The position numbers and the translations under genes are program-made. Shown one piece after another: positions 1-6,422 of a DNA stretch of 18,060 nt. The notes under the pieces are model-generated. The model made no database searches and was not told the origin of the DNA. It saw only the letters and a list, made by a program, of their open reading frames with translations. Positions within the stretch are counted from its first letter, which is position 1, and each line of letters starts with the position of its first letter. The DNA is from Clostridia bacterium (lineage in GTDB: Bacteria; Bacillota; Clostridia; Christensenellales; UBA1242): positions 1 to 18,060 of the forward strand of contig JAFULP010000015.1 in NCBI GenBank assembly GCA_017473285.1. The letters run 5' to 3'.

Positions 1-39
1 CAAGCAGAACACACAATCACAAACGAAAGATAATTCATA

Positions 40-73
40 AGACATTCAAATAAAATTTTGAGTGTCTTTTTTA
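40..73 (+). terminator. Rho-independent terminator of an upstream gene outside the window
   Basis: The arm AGACATTCAAA (40-50) pairs with TTTGAGTGTCT (57-67), with one G-U wobble, around a short A-rich loop and is followed by a T run. It would end transcription entering from the left edge; the gene it serves is not in the window. Confidence 0.75.
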
Positions 74-86
74 TTGTTTTGGCACT

Positions 87-148
87 TAGACGTGTGCTTG
101 TCATATACAAGTGTTCTCGCTTCGCTCGAACAGACAAGCACGCGTCTA
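87..148. repeat. Palindromic REP-like inverted repeat
   Basis: The arms TAGACGTGTGCTTGTC (87-102) and GACAAGCACGCGTCTA (133-148) are complementary at 15 of 16 positions, and the odd pair is a wobble. The 30-nt loop holds a second small pair, TGTTC (112-116) with GAACA (128-132), around a CGCTTCG core. There is no T run, so it is not an obvious terminator. It resembles extragenic palindromic repeats, but no second copy is seen in this window. Confidence 0.55.
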
Positions 149-168
149 TAAACTAAATTAAAGCAGAC

Positions 169-211
169 AAAAAGCGAAAGTGTTGGTGAACGTAACACAC
201 TTTCGCTTTTT
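169..211. terminator. Bidirectional terminator-like hairpin
   Basis: The 15-bp perfect stem AAAAAGCGAAAGTGT (169-183) / ACACTTTCGCTTTTT (197-211) encloses a 13-nt loop. It carries A's on the left and T's on the right, so either strand could use it. No convincing gene ends directly next to it. Confidence 0.6.
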
Positions 212-232
212 GCTATTATACGTGATGCCTAA

Positions 233-398
233 TTTATTCCATGGTGTACTTGACAAGAGTCTCTGAAATGTTTTTTCTTTTTTGCTGGTTAATACAGAGA
301 AACGATATTTGTGCTTATGGCTTTTCTTTTTTCGTTTCTCTGCTTTTTTATATTGTGTTTTCATTTCTTCTCTTGTCAAGTACCTTTCACGGCATAAA
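233..398. repeat. Long nested inverted repeat (structured RNA or MITE-like element)
   Basis: Outer perfect 14-bp arms GTACTTGACAAGAG (246-259) and CTCTTGTCAAGTAC (370-383) are extended inward by GAAATG (265-270) / CATTTC (362-367). They extend outward, with a few mismatches, by 233-243 / 388-398. Inside lies an independent 11-bp pair, CAGAGAAACGA (295-305) / TCGTTTCTCTG (332-342). The whole could fold as one long rod with a branched tip. A Lys-rich 82-codon reading frame on the minus strand (158-406) crosses it but has no ribosome binding site, so the structure is more convincing than the frame. No transposase is present. Confidence 0.6.
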
Positions 399-407
399 AT
401 AGCCATT

Positions 408-439
408 AAAAAAGAGAACTAGATTTTTTCTAATTCTCT
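408..439 (-). terminator. Terminator of the nucleoside phosphorylase gene
   Basis: On the minus strand, AGAGAATTAGA and TCTAGTTCTCT pair (one mismatch) around an A-rich loop, and the stem is followed by a run of six T's. It lies about 70 nt past the stop codon at 509, in the right direction to end the phosphorylase transcript. Confidence 0.7.
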
Positions 440-508
440 AATTATTACACTAGTTTCAAAAGTTAGTGACTAAGAGCTCTTTTTATGTGTTTAAAATAAA
501 ATTTTGTA

Positions 509-1300
509 TTATTTATTAGCAATTGGGGGCATTTCGATATGCATTTGCTTAGCGCAAGCAATGGCAAGCGGTATCATATGGTATCGGGTGTTAAGCGAGT
601 AGTTGCGAAGATGCCTTGGGTCCCAGTAGTCGCTATCAAGATTGTCGGCAGAGTAGAATAGTTGACCAAAATTTACCTTTCTAAAGCGTGCAACCGCAAT
701 CATTGCCGAACATTCCATATCCACAACTCTACAGCCCATAGAACGGCGGCGGTTAACTTTAGCTTTTGTTTCACGATAAAAGGCATCATTGGTCCAAGTT
801 TTTGCTTTAATAAAATCATTACCACGCTGGCGCAATACCTTTTCAAGCACTTTTACCACACGGGCATTCATACGAATTTCGTCATTTTTAGGATAATAAT
901 GATAACTTGTGCCTTCGTCACGAACGGCTTCGTGTGGGATAATTATTGAAAATTCTTCAATTGATTTATCCAAACAACCGCACGAACCAATCGCTACCAA
1001 ATTTTTAACCCCAAGGGCAATCATTTCTTCAAATTGCAACACACTTGCGGGCGCACCAATCATAGACCTATATACCGCAATATCAACACCATTCTCATTG
1101 ATTAGATAAATAGGGAATATGCCCGAACTATGCGATAATTCAGCAATCTTTTTAGGGTGGTACAAATCAACAAACTTTTCCATTAACGCTTGGGAATAAA
1201 AAGTTACTGCGGTTTGTGGGAAATTTTTAATAGTGTTATTTACCGAAGCACTAGGATTGATAACCGATAGCACTTCATTGTCAAATTCATCTAAAATCAT
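509..1300 (-). CDS. Nucleoside phosphorylase (PNP/UDP family, uridine phosphorylase-like)
   Basis: A 263-residue cytosolic protein of the PNP/UDP phosphorylase superfamily, which cleaves nucleosides with phosphate to a base and (deoxy)ribose-1-phosphate for salvage. Family marks are the glycine-rich GSCG (about 105-108), the phosphate/base-pocket segment EAVRDEGTS (124-132), TNDAFYRET (170-178), the ribose-binding VDMECS (193-198) and an aspartate at DNLD (about 219), the usual general-acid position. Length fits the family. The ATG is preceded by GGAG at a 7-nt distance, and a TTGCTA/TATAAT promoter lies just upstream (1320-1348), so it is transcribed alone and ends at the 408-439 terminator. 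The base preferred (uracil or purine) cannot be settled from sequence; the TNDAFYRET region looks more like the uridine phosphorylase-type branch. Confidence 0.88.
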   Translation of the reverse strand: MILDEFDNEVLSVINPSASVNNTIKNFPQTAVTFYSQALMEKFVDLYHPKKIAELSHSSGIFPIYLINENGVDIAVYRSMIGAPASVLQFEEMIALGVKNLVAIGSCGCLDKSIEEFSIIIPHEAVRDEGTSYHYYPKNDEIRMNARVVKVLEKVLRQRGNDFIKAKTWTNDAFYRETKAKVNRRRSMGCRVVDMECSAMIAVARFRKVNFGQLFYSADNLDSDYWDPRHLRNYSLNTRYHMIPLAIACAKQMHIEMPPIANK

Positions 1301-1319
1301 TTAAACTCCAATTAGTATT

Positions 1320-1348
1320 ATTATATGAAAAAAAGTTGCAAATAGCAA
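1320..1348 (-). promoter_or_regulatory. Sigma-A-type promoter of the phosphorylase gene
   Basis: Read on the minus strand: TTGCTA, 17-nt spacer, TATAAT. The predicted start of transcription is near 1313, giving a leader of roughly 13 nt that carries the GGAG ribosome binding site. Confidence 0.65.
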
Positions 1349-1386
1349 ATACTTTTTTATAAAATCAATCAAAGTAACAAAATTAT

Positions 1387-1415
1387 TTGACATTAATCGT
1401 TTATTTTTGTAAGAT
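1387..1415 (+). promoter_or_regulatory. Sigma-A-type promoter of the 1438 membrane-protein gene
   Basis: TTGACA (1387-1392), 17-nt spacer, TAAGAT (1410-1415). Transcription would start near 1422, about 16 nt before the ATG at 1438. This also shows that the possible TTG start at 1387 is really the -35 box. Confidence 0.65.
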
Positions 1416-1437
1416 AATAAGTATACAAGGGGAAATA

Positions 1438-1956
1438 ATGGAAAGTTATACTTATACATCAGCACATTTGGGGGTGCTAAAGAAATATAGAGTGATGAAG
1501 ATACTATTTTTGCTATTAGGTTGCTTGGTGCTATTATTGCAATCGCTAGCATGGCTAGTGGTGTGGGTAAAGGATATGCCTGTTAGCACAAGTAGTAAGG
1601 TGTTTGTAACCATTACGCTAGTGTTTTCATTTTTCTTTATTGGCTCGCAATTTTTCTTTGCGATGCGCAACAAAAACATCACAAAACAAGTAAAAGAACA
1701 TGGCTCATTTACCACCAAGCGCCTAAAAAAAGGTTATGCCAACAAAGCGTCTTGGTCGGGCGGATTGGTAGTGCTATTTAGGATAATTGCAATCGTGTTT
1801 GTAATCTTATTGGCAATATTAACGGTAAGTTTTATTGAAAACTATTTAAATTGGGGCAGAATAATATTGAAAATGCCATTTATGGTGTTGTGCACGGTGC
1901 AATTTTTAAGTTTGTCGGCCGAATTTAGATATCAAACAATGCTTGAAAAAGTTTAA
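1438..1956 (+). CDS. Four-helix integral membrane protein, function unknown
   Basis: A 172-residue protein that I do not recognise. Four hydrophobic stretches, at roughly residues 21-43, 55-77, 107-131 and 139-160, predict an integral membrane protein. A basic cytosolic-looking loop (about 78-106, rich in Lys/Arg with KRLKKGY) lies between helices 2 and 3. There is no cleavable signal peptide and no enzyme motif. The start at 1438 is chosen because AGGGG lies 7 nt upstream and a TTGACA/TAAGAT promoter sits directly before it; a longer reading from TTG 1387 would begin inside the -35 box. It is a single-gene unit, divergent from the phosphorylase and convergent with the DUF4364 gene, with which it shares a terminator. 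Confidence 0.7.
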   Translation: MESYTYTSAHLGVLKKYRVMKILFLLLGCLVLLLQSLAWLVVWVKDMPVSTSSKVFVTITLVFSFFFIGSQFFFAMRNKNITKQVKEHGSFTTKRLKKGYANKASWSGGLVVLFRIIAIVFVILLAILTVSFIENYLNWGRIILKMPFMVLCTVQFLSLSAEFRYQTMLEKV

Positions 1957-1961
1957 TAATT

Positions 1962-1994
1962 AAAAAATAGGTACTTTGAAAGGTATCTATTTTT
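1962..1994. terminator. Bidirectional terminator between convergent genes
   Basis: AAAAATAG plus GTACTTT pair with AAGGTATCTATTTTT (with wobbles) in a stem of about 15 bp, with A's on the left and T's on the right. It serves the membrane-protein gene on the plus strand and the DUF4364 gene on the minus strand; the latter's stop codon (1993-1995) overlaps the edge of the stem. Confidence 0.75.
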
Positions 1995-2529
1995 ATTCTT
2001 CAATAATCTTTGCATACACAAGTTCGAATATACTAGGAGCAAGTTCACGCCACTTTTTGCACGCAACAATGGCGCTATGGCGAGTGTCGGTTTTAATTGA
2101 TATGTCAAATATCGAGTCGGTAGTAAGGGGTTCAAGAATACGAAGTTCAACGGTATATGAACCATCTATATTTTTGTAATACTTGCCAACATATTCCTGA
2201 TTGCGCTTAAAGTGAAGTTTATTTTCAGACGCAAACTTGGTAATTGAATTACGCAAACTGGCAGGAATTTTGGTAAAGAACTGTGACAAGCATTCACGAC
2301 CCGCAACTGTGATATTGTATCTACTTTCATTATTGGTTGTATTTGGCTTGTAAATAAACTTAGCGTTAAGCAATTGGTACAACAAATCCTTACAGTCCAT
2401 ATAATTTATCCAATTATTTTGACTAGAACAAATTTCAAGAATTGAAATTTCGGTAAGCGGAATTTCCATCTTATCTAGTACAAACAGCAAAATCAACTTA
2501 TTAACGGTGTTATCAGCAACAAAATCCAT
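1993..2529 (-). CDS. DUF4364 family protein (winged-helix N-terminus)
   Basis: A 178-residue soluble protein matching, by recall, the clostridial DUF4364 family. The N-terminus (NKLILLFVLDKMEIPLTEIS) and the middle section around TVAGRECLSQF and IPASLR are the characteristic stretches. Residues 1 to about 75 look like a winged helix-turn-helix and the rest is mixed alpha/beta, so a transcriptional-regulator role is possible but not established for the family. Length fits. The ATG has GAGGAAA just upstream and a TTGTCA/TATTAT promoter at 2545-2573. It ends in the shared terminator at 1962-1994. Nothing nearby identifies a target. Confidence 0.8.
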   Translation of the reverse strand: MDFVADNTVNKLILLFVLDKMEIPLTEISILEICSSQNNWINYMDCKDLLYQLLNAKFIYKPNTTNNESRYNITVAGRECLSQFFTKIPASLRNSITKFASENKLHFKRNQEYVGKYYKNIDGSYTVELRILEPLTTDSIFDISIKTDTRHSAIVACKKWRELAPSIFELVYAKIIEE

Positions 2530-2544
2530 AATTTCCTCTACTTA

Positions 2545-2573
2545 ATAATAACAAAAATTAAATTTTTTGACAA
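2545..2573 (-). promoter_or_regulatory. Promoter of the DUF4364 gene
   Basis: Minus strand: TTGTCA, 17-nt spacer, TATTAT, with a TG one base before the -10 (extended -10). The leader is short, about 10 nt. Confidence 0.6.
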
Positions 2574-2722
2574 GGCTTTTGACACCACTTTTACAAATAT
2601 TATAAAATATTATCAACAAAATTTTACCTTAATGCAAAACGATATATGGTTTTGTGGTAATTTGATTAAAAATTAACAATGTAATCAACATTCAACAAAA
2701 TTTATCAATTTATTTAAATTTG

Positions 2723-2752
2723 TTGCAATGTGTAATTTAGTTTTGGTATAAT
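2723..2752 (+). promoter_or_regulatory. Promoter of the 2803 gene, with adjoining inverted repeat
   Basis: TTGCAA (2723-2728), 18-nt spacer, TATAAT (2747-2752) with an extended TG before the -10. An inverted repeat, CAACAAAATTT (2693-2703) / AAATTTGTTG (2716-2725), overlaps the -35 and could be an operator; part of its left arm recurs at 2614-2624. The rest of the 2530-2802 gap shows only AT-rich sequence. Confidence 0.6.
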
Positions 2753-2802
2753 ATATTAATATAATTTTGCAAGTGGTTGTAAAATTATTGGCTAGGGGGA
2801 TT

Positions 2803-3483
2803 ATGGATAATTTAGATTTAATACAATTTAATCAAGCCTGTGATGATTTTGTTGCGGGCAAATATATATTGGCAAACATCAAGGTTAAAGCATTGATTAA
2901 CACTATTAATGCAAGCGAAAAACTAACCGATTTGGTGTCACATTGTCTTGATGACTTTGATTTTGATGTGGCATTTCGTAGTAGCGTTACATCTGGAGGA
3001 CTGAAATTGCCTTTGAGCGACAAAAGTAAAATTGCATATTGCTTTAATGTGTTATACAATTTGGATGTTGGCACTATAACATTTTTGGATTTTTTAACCA
3101 AATACTTTAACTCAAGCAAATTAGATGGCGGGGAAGACTTTAAGATGTTTTCCAAAACCATTATTGCGCCATTTAAACAAGCAATCAATCGTGAGTATGC
3201 CCACACTTATGATATGACTTCAACTGAGGACTATCAAAACAACTTGTATCACAAACTTATGAATGTAGCCAAAGCAAATCTTGAAAACATTGATGAAATA
3301 AAACTAAAAGATATTGAAAAAGAAGAACTAGCGCTACTATTAAATGCAATGGTCGAGGCAAGCGAAAAGAATAATAAAAAGTTGATATACGCAATTATGG
3401 TGGGGATGGAGTATTTTTGTAAAGCCAACAAGCGTGCAAAGGACATATATTTGCAATTAAAAGATTGCTTTACAATAAATTAA
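2803..3483 (+). CDS. Uncharacterised helical protein
   Basis: A 226-residue protein that I do not recognise. It appears soluble and largely alpha-helical, acidic overall, with no signal peptide, no membrane segment and no obvious catalytic motif. The C-terminal third (about 150-226) is rich in Lys, Glu and Leu and may form a helical bundle. The start at ATG 2803 is preferred over the upstream TTG at 2767 because AGGGGG lies 4-5 nt before it, and because 2767 would fall beside the predicted transcription start. It has its own promoter (2723-2752) and faces the ylbJ gene convergently. No neighbour suggests a role. Confidence 0.75.
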   Translation: MDNLDLIQFNQACDDFVAGKYILANIKVKALINTINASEKLTDLVSHCLDDFDFDVAFRSSVTSGGLKLPLSDKSKIAYCFNVLYNLDVGTITFLDFLTKYFNSSKLDGGEDFKMFSKTIIAPFKQAINREYAHTYDMTSTEDYQNNLYHKLMNVAKANLENIDEIKLKDIEKEELALLLNAMVEASEKNNKKLIYAIMVGMEYFCKANKRAKDIYLQLKDCFTIN

Positions 3484-3504
3484 GCACACAATATGTTGAG
3501 TAGA

Positions 3505-3518
3505 TAGTATTAATACTA
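3505..3518. repeat. 14-bp perfect palindrome between convergent genes
   Basis: TAGTATTAATACTA is self-complementary over its whole length. It lies between the 2803-3483 gene and the end of the ylbJ gene, but lacks a loop and T run, so its value as a terminator is doubtful. Confidence 0.35.
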
Positions 3519-3531
3519 CACCACTAATATA

Positions 3532-4482
3532 CTAAAACGCAATTAGCACTATTAAAGTTGTTGCAAGTCCGGTAAGGATTGCTTGGGTGAATTTTTGCAA
3601 TAACATAGTGCTTTTTTTAATGCCAATTTTATTTAAAAAAGCCGTACTTTGAAGCATAATGCACACACCAGAAAAAGCAATAATAATGGATGCAAATATT
3701 ATTTGAATAGGCAAACTTATAGTGGTAGAACCTAGCATTATAAGCCCATTGGTTATTTCAATTAGTCCGCACAATATGCTATACACAGCATTGTAATCAA
3801 AGCAAGGAATTTTGCATATAAGGCTAGTAAGCATTGGCAGTAGGTTGGAAATTTTAAGTAGTTCAATCACCACAGATGCAAAAATTATGTATCCGCCTAC
3901 AAGTAGTATGGATATAATGCTATCATACATAATGTCGTTAAGAGAGGTTTTACTAATATTGGGTGAAAATTGAGTGTCAGGCATTGTTTTGCCACGATAC
4001 AGTAGCCCGTTTAAAAAACTCCCTATAATATGACCAAGCAATAATATATATCCAATCTTGGCACTACGAAACACGCCAATCCCTATAGTGCCTATTATAA
4101 ACATTGGACCAGATGTTGAGCAAAAACTAAACATTTTGGTAGCCGTATGTTTGTCAATTGCGCCCATTTCGTAGTAATTGCTTATCATTTTTGCGCCTAT
4201 TGGATAACCAGATAGCAAACTTAAAAAATACACAAGACCCGAATTTTGGGTTTTAAAGCACTTGGTGGTAAATTTGTCCAAGGCGAGAATAGATGTTTGG
4301 TTAAGTGATATTACTATGCGGGTTAAAATAAAGAAAGGGAAAAGTGCGGGCACAACATTAATTAGCCACACCTTTAATCCATTGGATGTAGCGTCCATAC
4401 ACGACTTTGGATTGATAATAAATAAGGTGATTGATAATAATATGATTAATGTTAAGAAAGTTTTTGATTTAAATTTAGACAT
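3532..4482 (-). CDS. ylbJ: YlbJ-family sporulation integral membrane protein (nucleoside-recognition domain)
   Basis: A 316-residue polytopic membrane protein with about eight hydrophobic helices. Conserved marks are PALFPFF (45-51), SGYPIGAKM (91-99) and CSTSGP (121-126), which are typical of YlbJ and related nucleoside-recognition (Gate-domain) membrane proteins. In Bacillus, ylbJ is needed for spore cortex formation under SigE. It is shorter than the Bacillus protein (about 400 residues) but complete at both ends. The partner patatin gene (ylbK-like) sits divergently next to it, and both lie by pta, rpmF and related genes as in other Firmicutes, which supports the call. No clear SD precedes the ATG at 4482, and no consensus promoter could be fixed, which would be compatible with an alternative sigma factor. 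A carrier role for some small molecule is possible. Confidence 0.82.
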   Translation of the reverse strand: MSKFKSKTFLTLIILLSITLFIINPKSCMDATSNGLKVWLINVVPALFPFFILTRIVISLNQTSILALDKFTTKCFKTQNSGLVYFLSLLSGYPIGAKMISNYYEMGAIDKHTATKMFSFCSTSGPMFIIGTIGIGVFRSAKIGYILLLGHIIGSFLNGLLYRGKTMPDTQFSPNISKTSLNDIMYDSIISILLVGGYIIFASVVIELLKISNLLPMLTSLICKIPCFDYNAVYSILCGLIEITNGLIMLGSTTISLPIQIIFASIIIAFSGVCIMLQSTAFLNKIGIKKSTMLLQKFTQAILTGLATTLIVLIAF

Positions 4483-4538
4483 ACTATAATAAACTATGAA
4501 AAAACTAATATAATTTATGATTAAATCAATAAACTAGG

Positions 4539-4566
4539 TTTAAATACATACAATATATGGTAGAAT
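4539..4566 (+). promoter_or_regulatory. Promoter of the patatin-like gene
   Basis: TTTAAA (4539-4544), 16-nt spacer, TAGAAT (4561-4566) with TG one base upstream (extended -10). A CATACAAT string inside the spacer recalls SigE -10 elements, but no matching -35 is clear. Transcription would start about 15 nt before the ATG. Confidence 0.55.
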
Positions 4567-4587
4567 ATTTTGCTTAAAGGAGATAAT

Positions 4588-5382
4588 ATGAAAAAACTTG
4601 CATTAGTGTTAGGTGGCGGGGCAACGAAGGGATATGCGCATATTGGCGTATTGAAAGTGTTGGAAGATAATGGAATTAAGCCAAGTTTGATTGTTGGCAC
4701 AAGCATGGGCGCTGTGGTGGGTGGCGTGTATGCGTGTGGCAAAGACTGTGAGCATTTGATTAAAATCAGCAAACAGTTGACTAGAAACAAGATAATGGAT
4801 TTTAATATTTTTAGTGCCATTTTTACAACGGGTATAATGAGCGGTAAAAAGTTAAGAAAAGTGTTGCGTCAAGAAATTGGCAACATTACCCACAATGAAC
4901 TTGATATACCTTTTGTGGCGGTGGCAACTAATATATCAGACGGCAGTTGTGTGTTGATGCGTGAGGGCGAAGTTGTTGATAGTATATTGGCAAGCACCGC
5001 AATACCAGGGGTGTATCCTATGGTTGACGAAAACGGGCAAACATTATGTGACGGCGGACTGGTAAATAATGTGCCCGATGACATTGCCAGAAAACTATCC
5101 AAGGATTACATAATATTATCAGTAGATGTAATTGGCGACTATTCCAAGCAAGTGGAAAGCACTAAAATAAAGATAATGGGAATAACTGTTAACTCGCTAA
5201 CACTTATGCAAACGCAAATAACCAAATTAAAGGGCAATTATAGCGATTTAAGGATTAAGATTACTCAGCCCGATGTAAGCCAAATGAGTTTTGATGCTGA
5301 AAGTATTGAAAAATCAATTGAATATGGCATAAACTCGATGAAAAGAAACCTATCAAAACTAAAAAAATTGTTAGAAGATTGA
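4588..5382 (+). CDS. ylbK: Patatin-like phospholipase (YlbK/RssA-type)
   Basis: A 264-residue cytosolic lipid acyl hydrolase-type protein. The oxyanion-hole loop GGGATKG (9-15), the nucleophile elbow GTSMG with Ser39, and the DGG motif with Asp155 give the Ser-Asp dyad of the patatin family. Length fits bacterial YlbK/RssA proteins. The start at 4588 is preferred over the TTG at 4570 because AAAGGAG lies 6 nt upstream and the frame then begins right before the conserved beta strand. It is divergent from ylbJ and precedes pta. The natural substrate is unknown; membrane lipids or acyl thioesters are the usual guess for the family. No terminator is visible after it, so some read-through into pta is possible. 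Confidence 0.9.
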   Translation: MKKLALVLGGGATKGYAHIGVLKVLEDNGIKPSLIVGTSMGAVVGGVYACGKDCEHLIKISKQLTRNKIMDFNIFSAIFTTGIMSGKKLRKVLRQEIGNITHNELDIPFVAVATNISDGSCVLMREGEVVDSILASTAIPGVYPMVDENGQTLCDGGLVNNVPDDIARKLSKDYIILSVDVIGDYSKQVESTKIKIMGITVNSLTLMQTQITKLKGNYSDLRIKITQPDVSQMSFDAESIEKSIEYGINSMKRNLSKLKKLLED

Positions 5383-5401
5383 TTTTTTTGTACACTTTTG
5401 C

Positions 5402-5430
5402 TTTACAAAATTTTTTGAGTAGGCTATTAT
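5402..5430 (+). promoter_or_regulatory. Promoter of pta-ackA, predicted to give a leaderless mRNA
   Basis: TTTACA (5402-5407), 17-nt spacer, TATTAT (5425-5430). Seven bases downstream is position 5437, the A of the pta ATG. No SD sequence lies between -10 and ATG. Confidence 0.6.
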
Positions 5431-5436
5431 AGAGTT

Positions 5437-6417
5437 ATGGATATTATTAGTAGATTGTATAACAAAGCAAAAACAAAAAAAGGTAGAATATTGCTACCTG
5501 AAGCAATTTTAGACGAAAGGGTTATGAATGTGTGTTGCAAATTGGTGGCGGATAATATGTGTGAATTGGTGCTACTTGGCAAAAAGGAACAATATCCCGC
5601 TGAACTTAAAAATAACCCATTGGTTACCATCGTCAATCCAAGTGTTTACACTCGTAGGGAAGAGATGATTAAGTTGTTTATGCAAAAGCGTAAGAAGTAT
5701 AAACTTACTCGTGAGCAAGCAATTGAAACATTGCAAGACCCACGATATTTTGCCACAATGCTTCTTGAAATGCGTGAGGCGGAAGGTATGGTGCTTGGTG
5801 CATATTACACATCTGCTGACGCTTTGCGCCCAGCCCTTCAAATAATTAAGGGCAAGGAAGGGCAATGTGTGGTAGGTAGCATGCTTATTAACCGAGATGA
5901 TTTTGTTGAACCTAACTTATATCTTGATGTGTCGCTAAACGAAAATCCAGATGAGCAACAATTAGCCGAAATAGGTGTCGCTGGGGCAAACTTTTATCGT
6001 GAAGTGCTTAATCGTGAACCTAAAGTGGCATTTTTGTCATATTCAACCTATGGCAGTGCGGGTGGCGAGTTGGTTAGCAAGGTGCGCAACGCTACCGAAC
6101 TTGCTAAAAAATTGGGTCCAGATTATATAATTGAAGGCGAAATGCAGTTTGATGCTGCCGTTGTACCAGAGGTGGCTCAAACCAAGTGTCCAGCATCTTT
6201 TATTAAGGGTAAAGCCAATGTGTTTGTATTCCCAGACCTTAATTGCGGAAATATTGCGTATAAGATTGCTCAAAGGATAGGCGGGTGCCAAGCCGTGGGG
6301 CCTATTATGCTAAACTTTAGATACCCTGTAAATGATTTATCTCGTGGATGTTCGGTAAAAGATATTTACGATACAGTAGTTATTACTAAATTACAAATTG
6401 AAGAAGGAGAAAATTAA
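5437..6417 (+). CDS. pta: Phosphate acetyltransferase (phosphotransacetylase)
   Basis: A 326-residue cytosolic enzyme that interconverts acetyl-CoA plus phosphate with acetyl phosphate plus CoA. It is the single-domain form (about 330 residues) common in Firmicutes, without the N-terminal regulatory domain of enterobacterial Pta. Family segments include GRILLPEA near the N-terminus, FLSYSTYGSAGG in the middle, EGEMQFDAA, and FPDLNCGNIAYK near the C-terminus. ackA follows after 5 nt, the classic substrate-level phosphorylation pair. The start at 5437 has no SD; upstream sequence shows a promoter whose start point falls on the ATG itself. An earlier start is unlikely because it would lie inside the promoter. 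Confidence 0.96.
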   Translation: MDIISRLYNKAKTKKGRILLPEAILDERVMNVCCKLVADNMCELVLLGKKEQYPAELKNNPLVTIVNPSVYTRREEMIKLFMQKRKKYKLTREQAIETLQDPRYFATMLLEMREAEGMVLGAYYTSADALRPALQIIKGKEGQCVVGSMLINRDDFVEPNLYLDVSLNENPDEQQLAEIGVAGANFYREVLNREPKVAFLSYSTYGSAGGELVSKVRNATELAKKLGPDYIIEGEMQFDAAVVPEVAQTKCPASFIKGKANVFVFPDLNCGNIAYKIAQRIGGCQAVGPIMLNFRYPVNDLSRGCSVKDIYDTVVITKLQIEEGEN

Positions 6418-6422
6418 AATTT

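Larger units (their letters stand above)
1..508. other. Gene-free, hairpin-rich interval
   Basis: No convincing coding sequence is seen in these 508 bases. The stretch contains a terminator (40-73), a palindrome (87-148), a bidirectional hairpin (169-211), a nested inverted repeat (233-398) and the minus-strand terminator of the phosphorylase gene (408-439). A further weak hairpin lies at about 449-470, and a palindrome AAGAGCTCTT lies just beyond it. Confidence 0.6.

Noticed and set aside
246..290. TTGACA within the left arm of the nested repeat as a promoter
   Set aside because: No good -10 at 16-18 nt on the plus strand; the minus-strand copy has only a poor ACAATA box and no gene behind it.
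158..406. Lys-rich 82-codon frame on the minus strand
   Set aside because: No ribosome binding site. It begins right after the phosphorylase terminator and passes through two strong hairpins, and its lysine bias follows from T-rich plus-strand sequence.
1387..1437. Longer start (TTG) for the four-helix membrane protein
   Set aside because: The TTG is the -35 box of a good promoter, and a proper SD precedes ATG 1438.
4539..4566. SigE promoter for the patatin gene (CATACAAT)
   Set aside because: No matching -35 at the right distance, while a TTTAAA/TAGAAT extended -10 vegetative promoter overlaps it.
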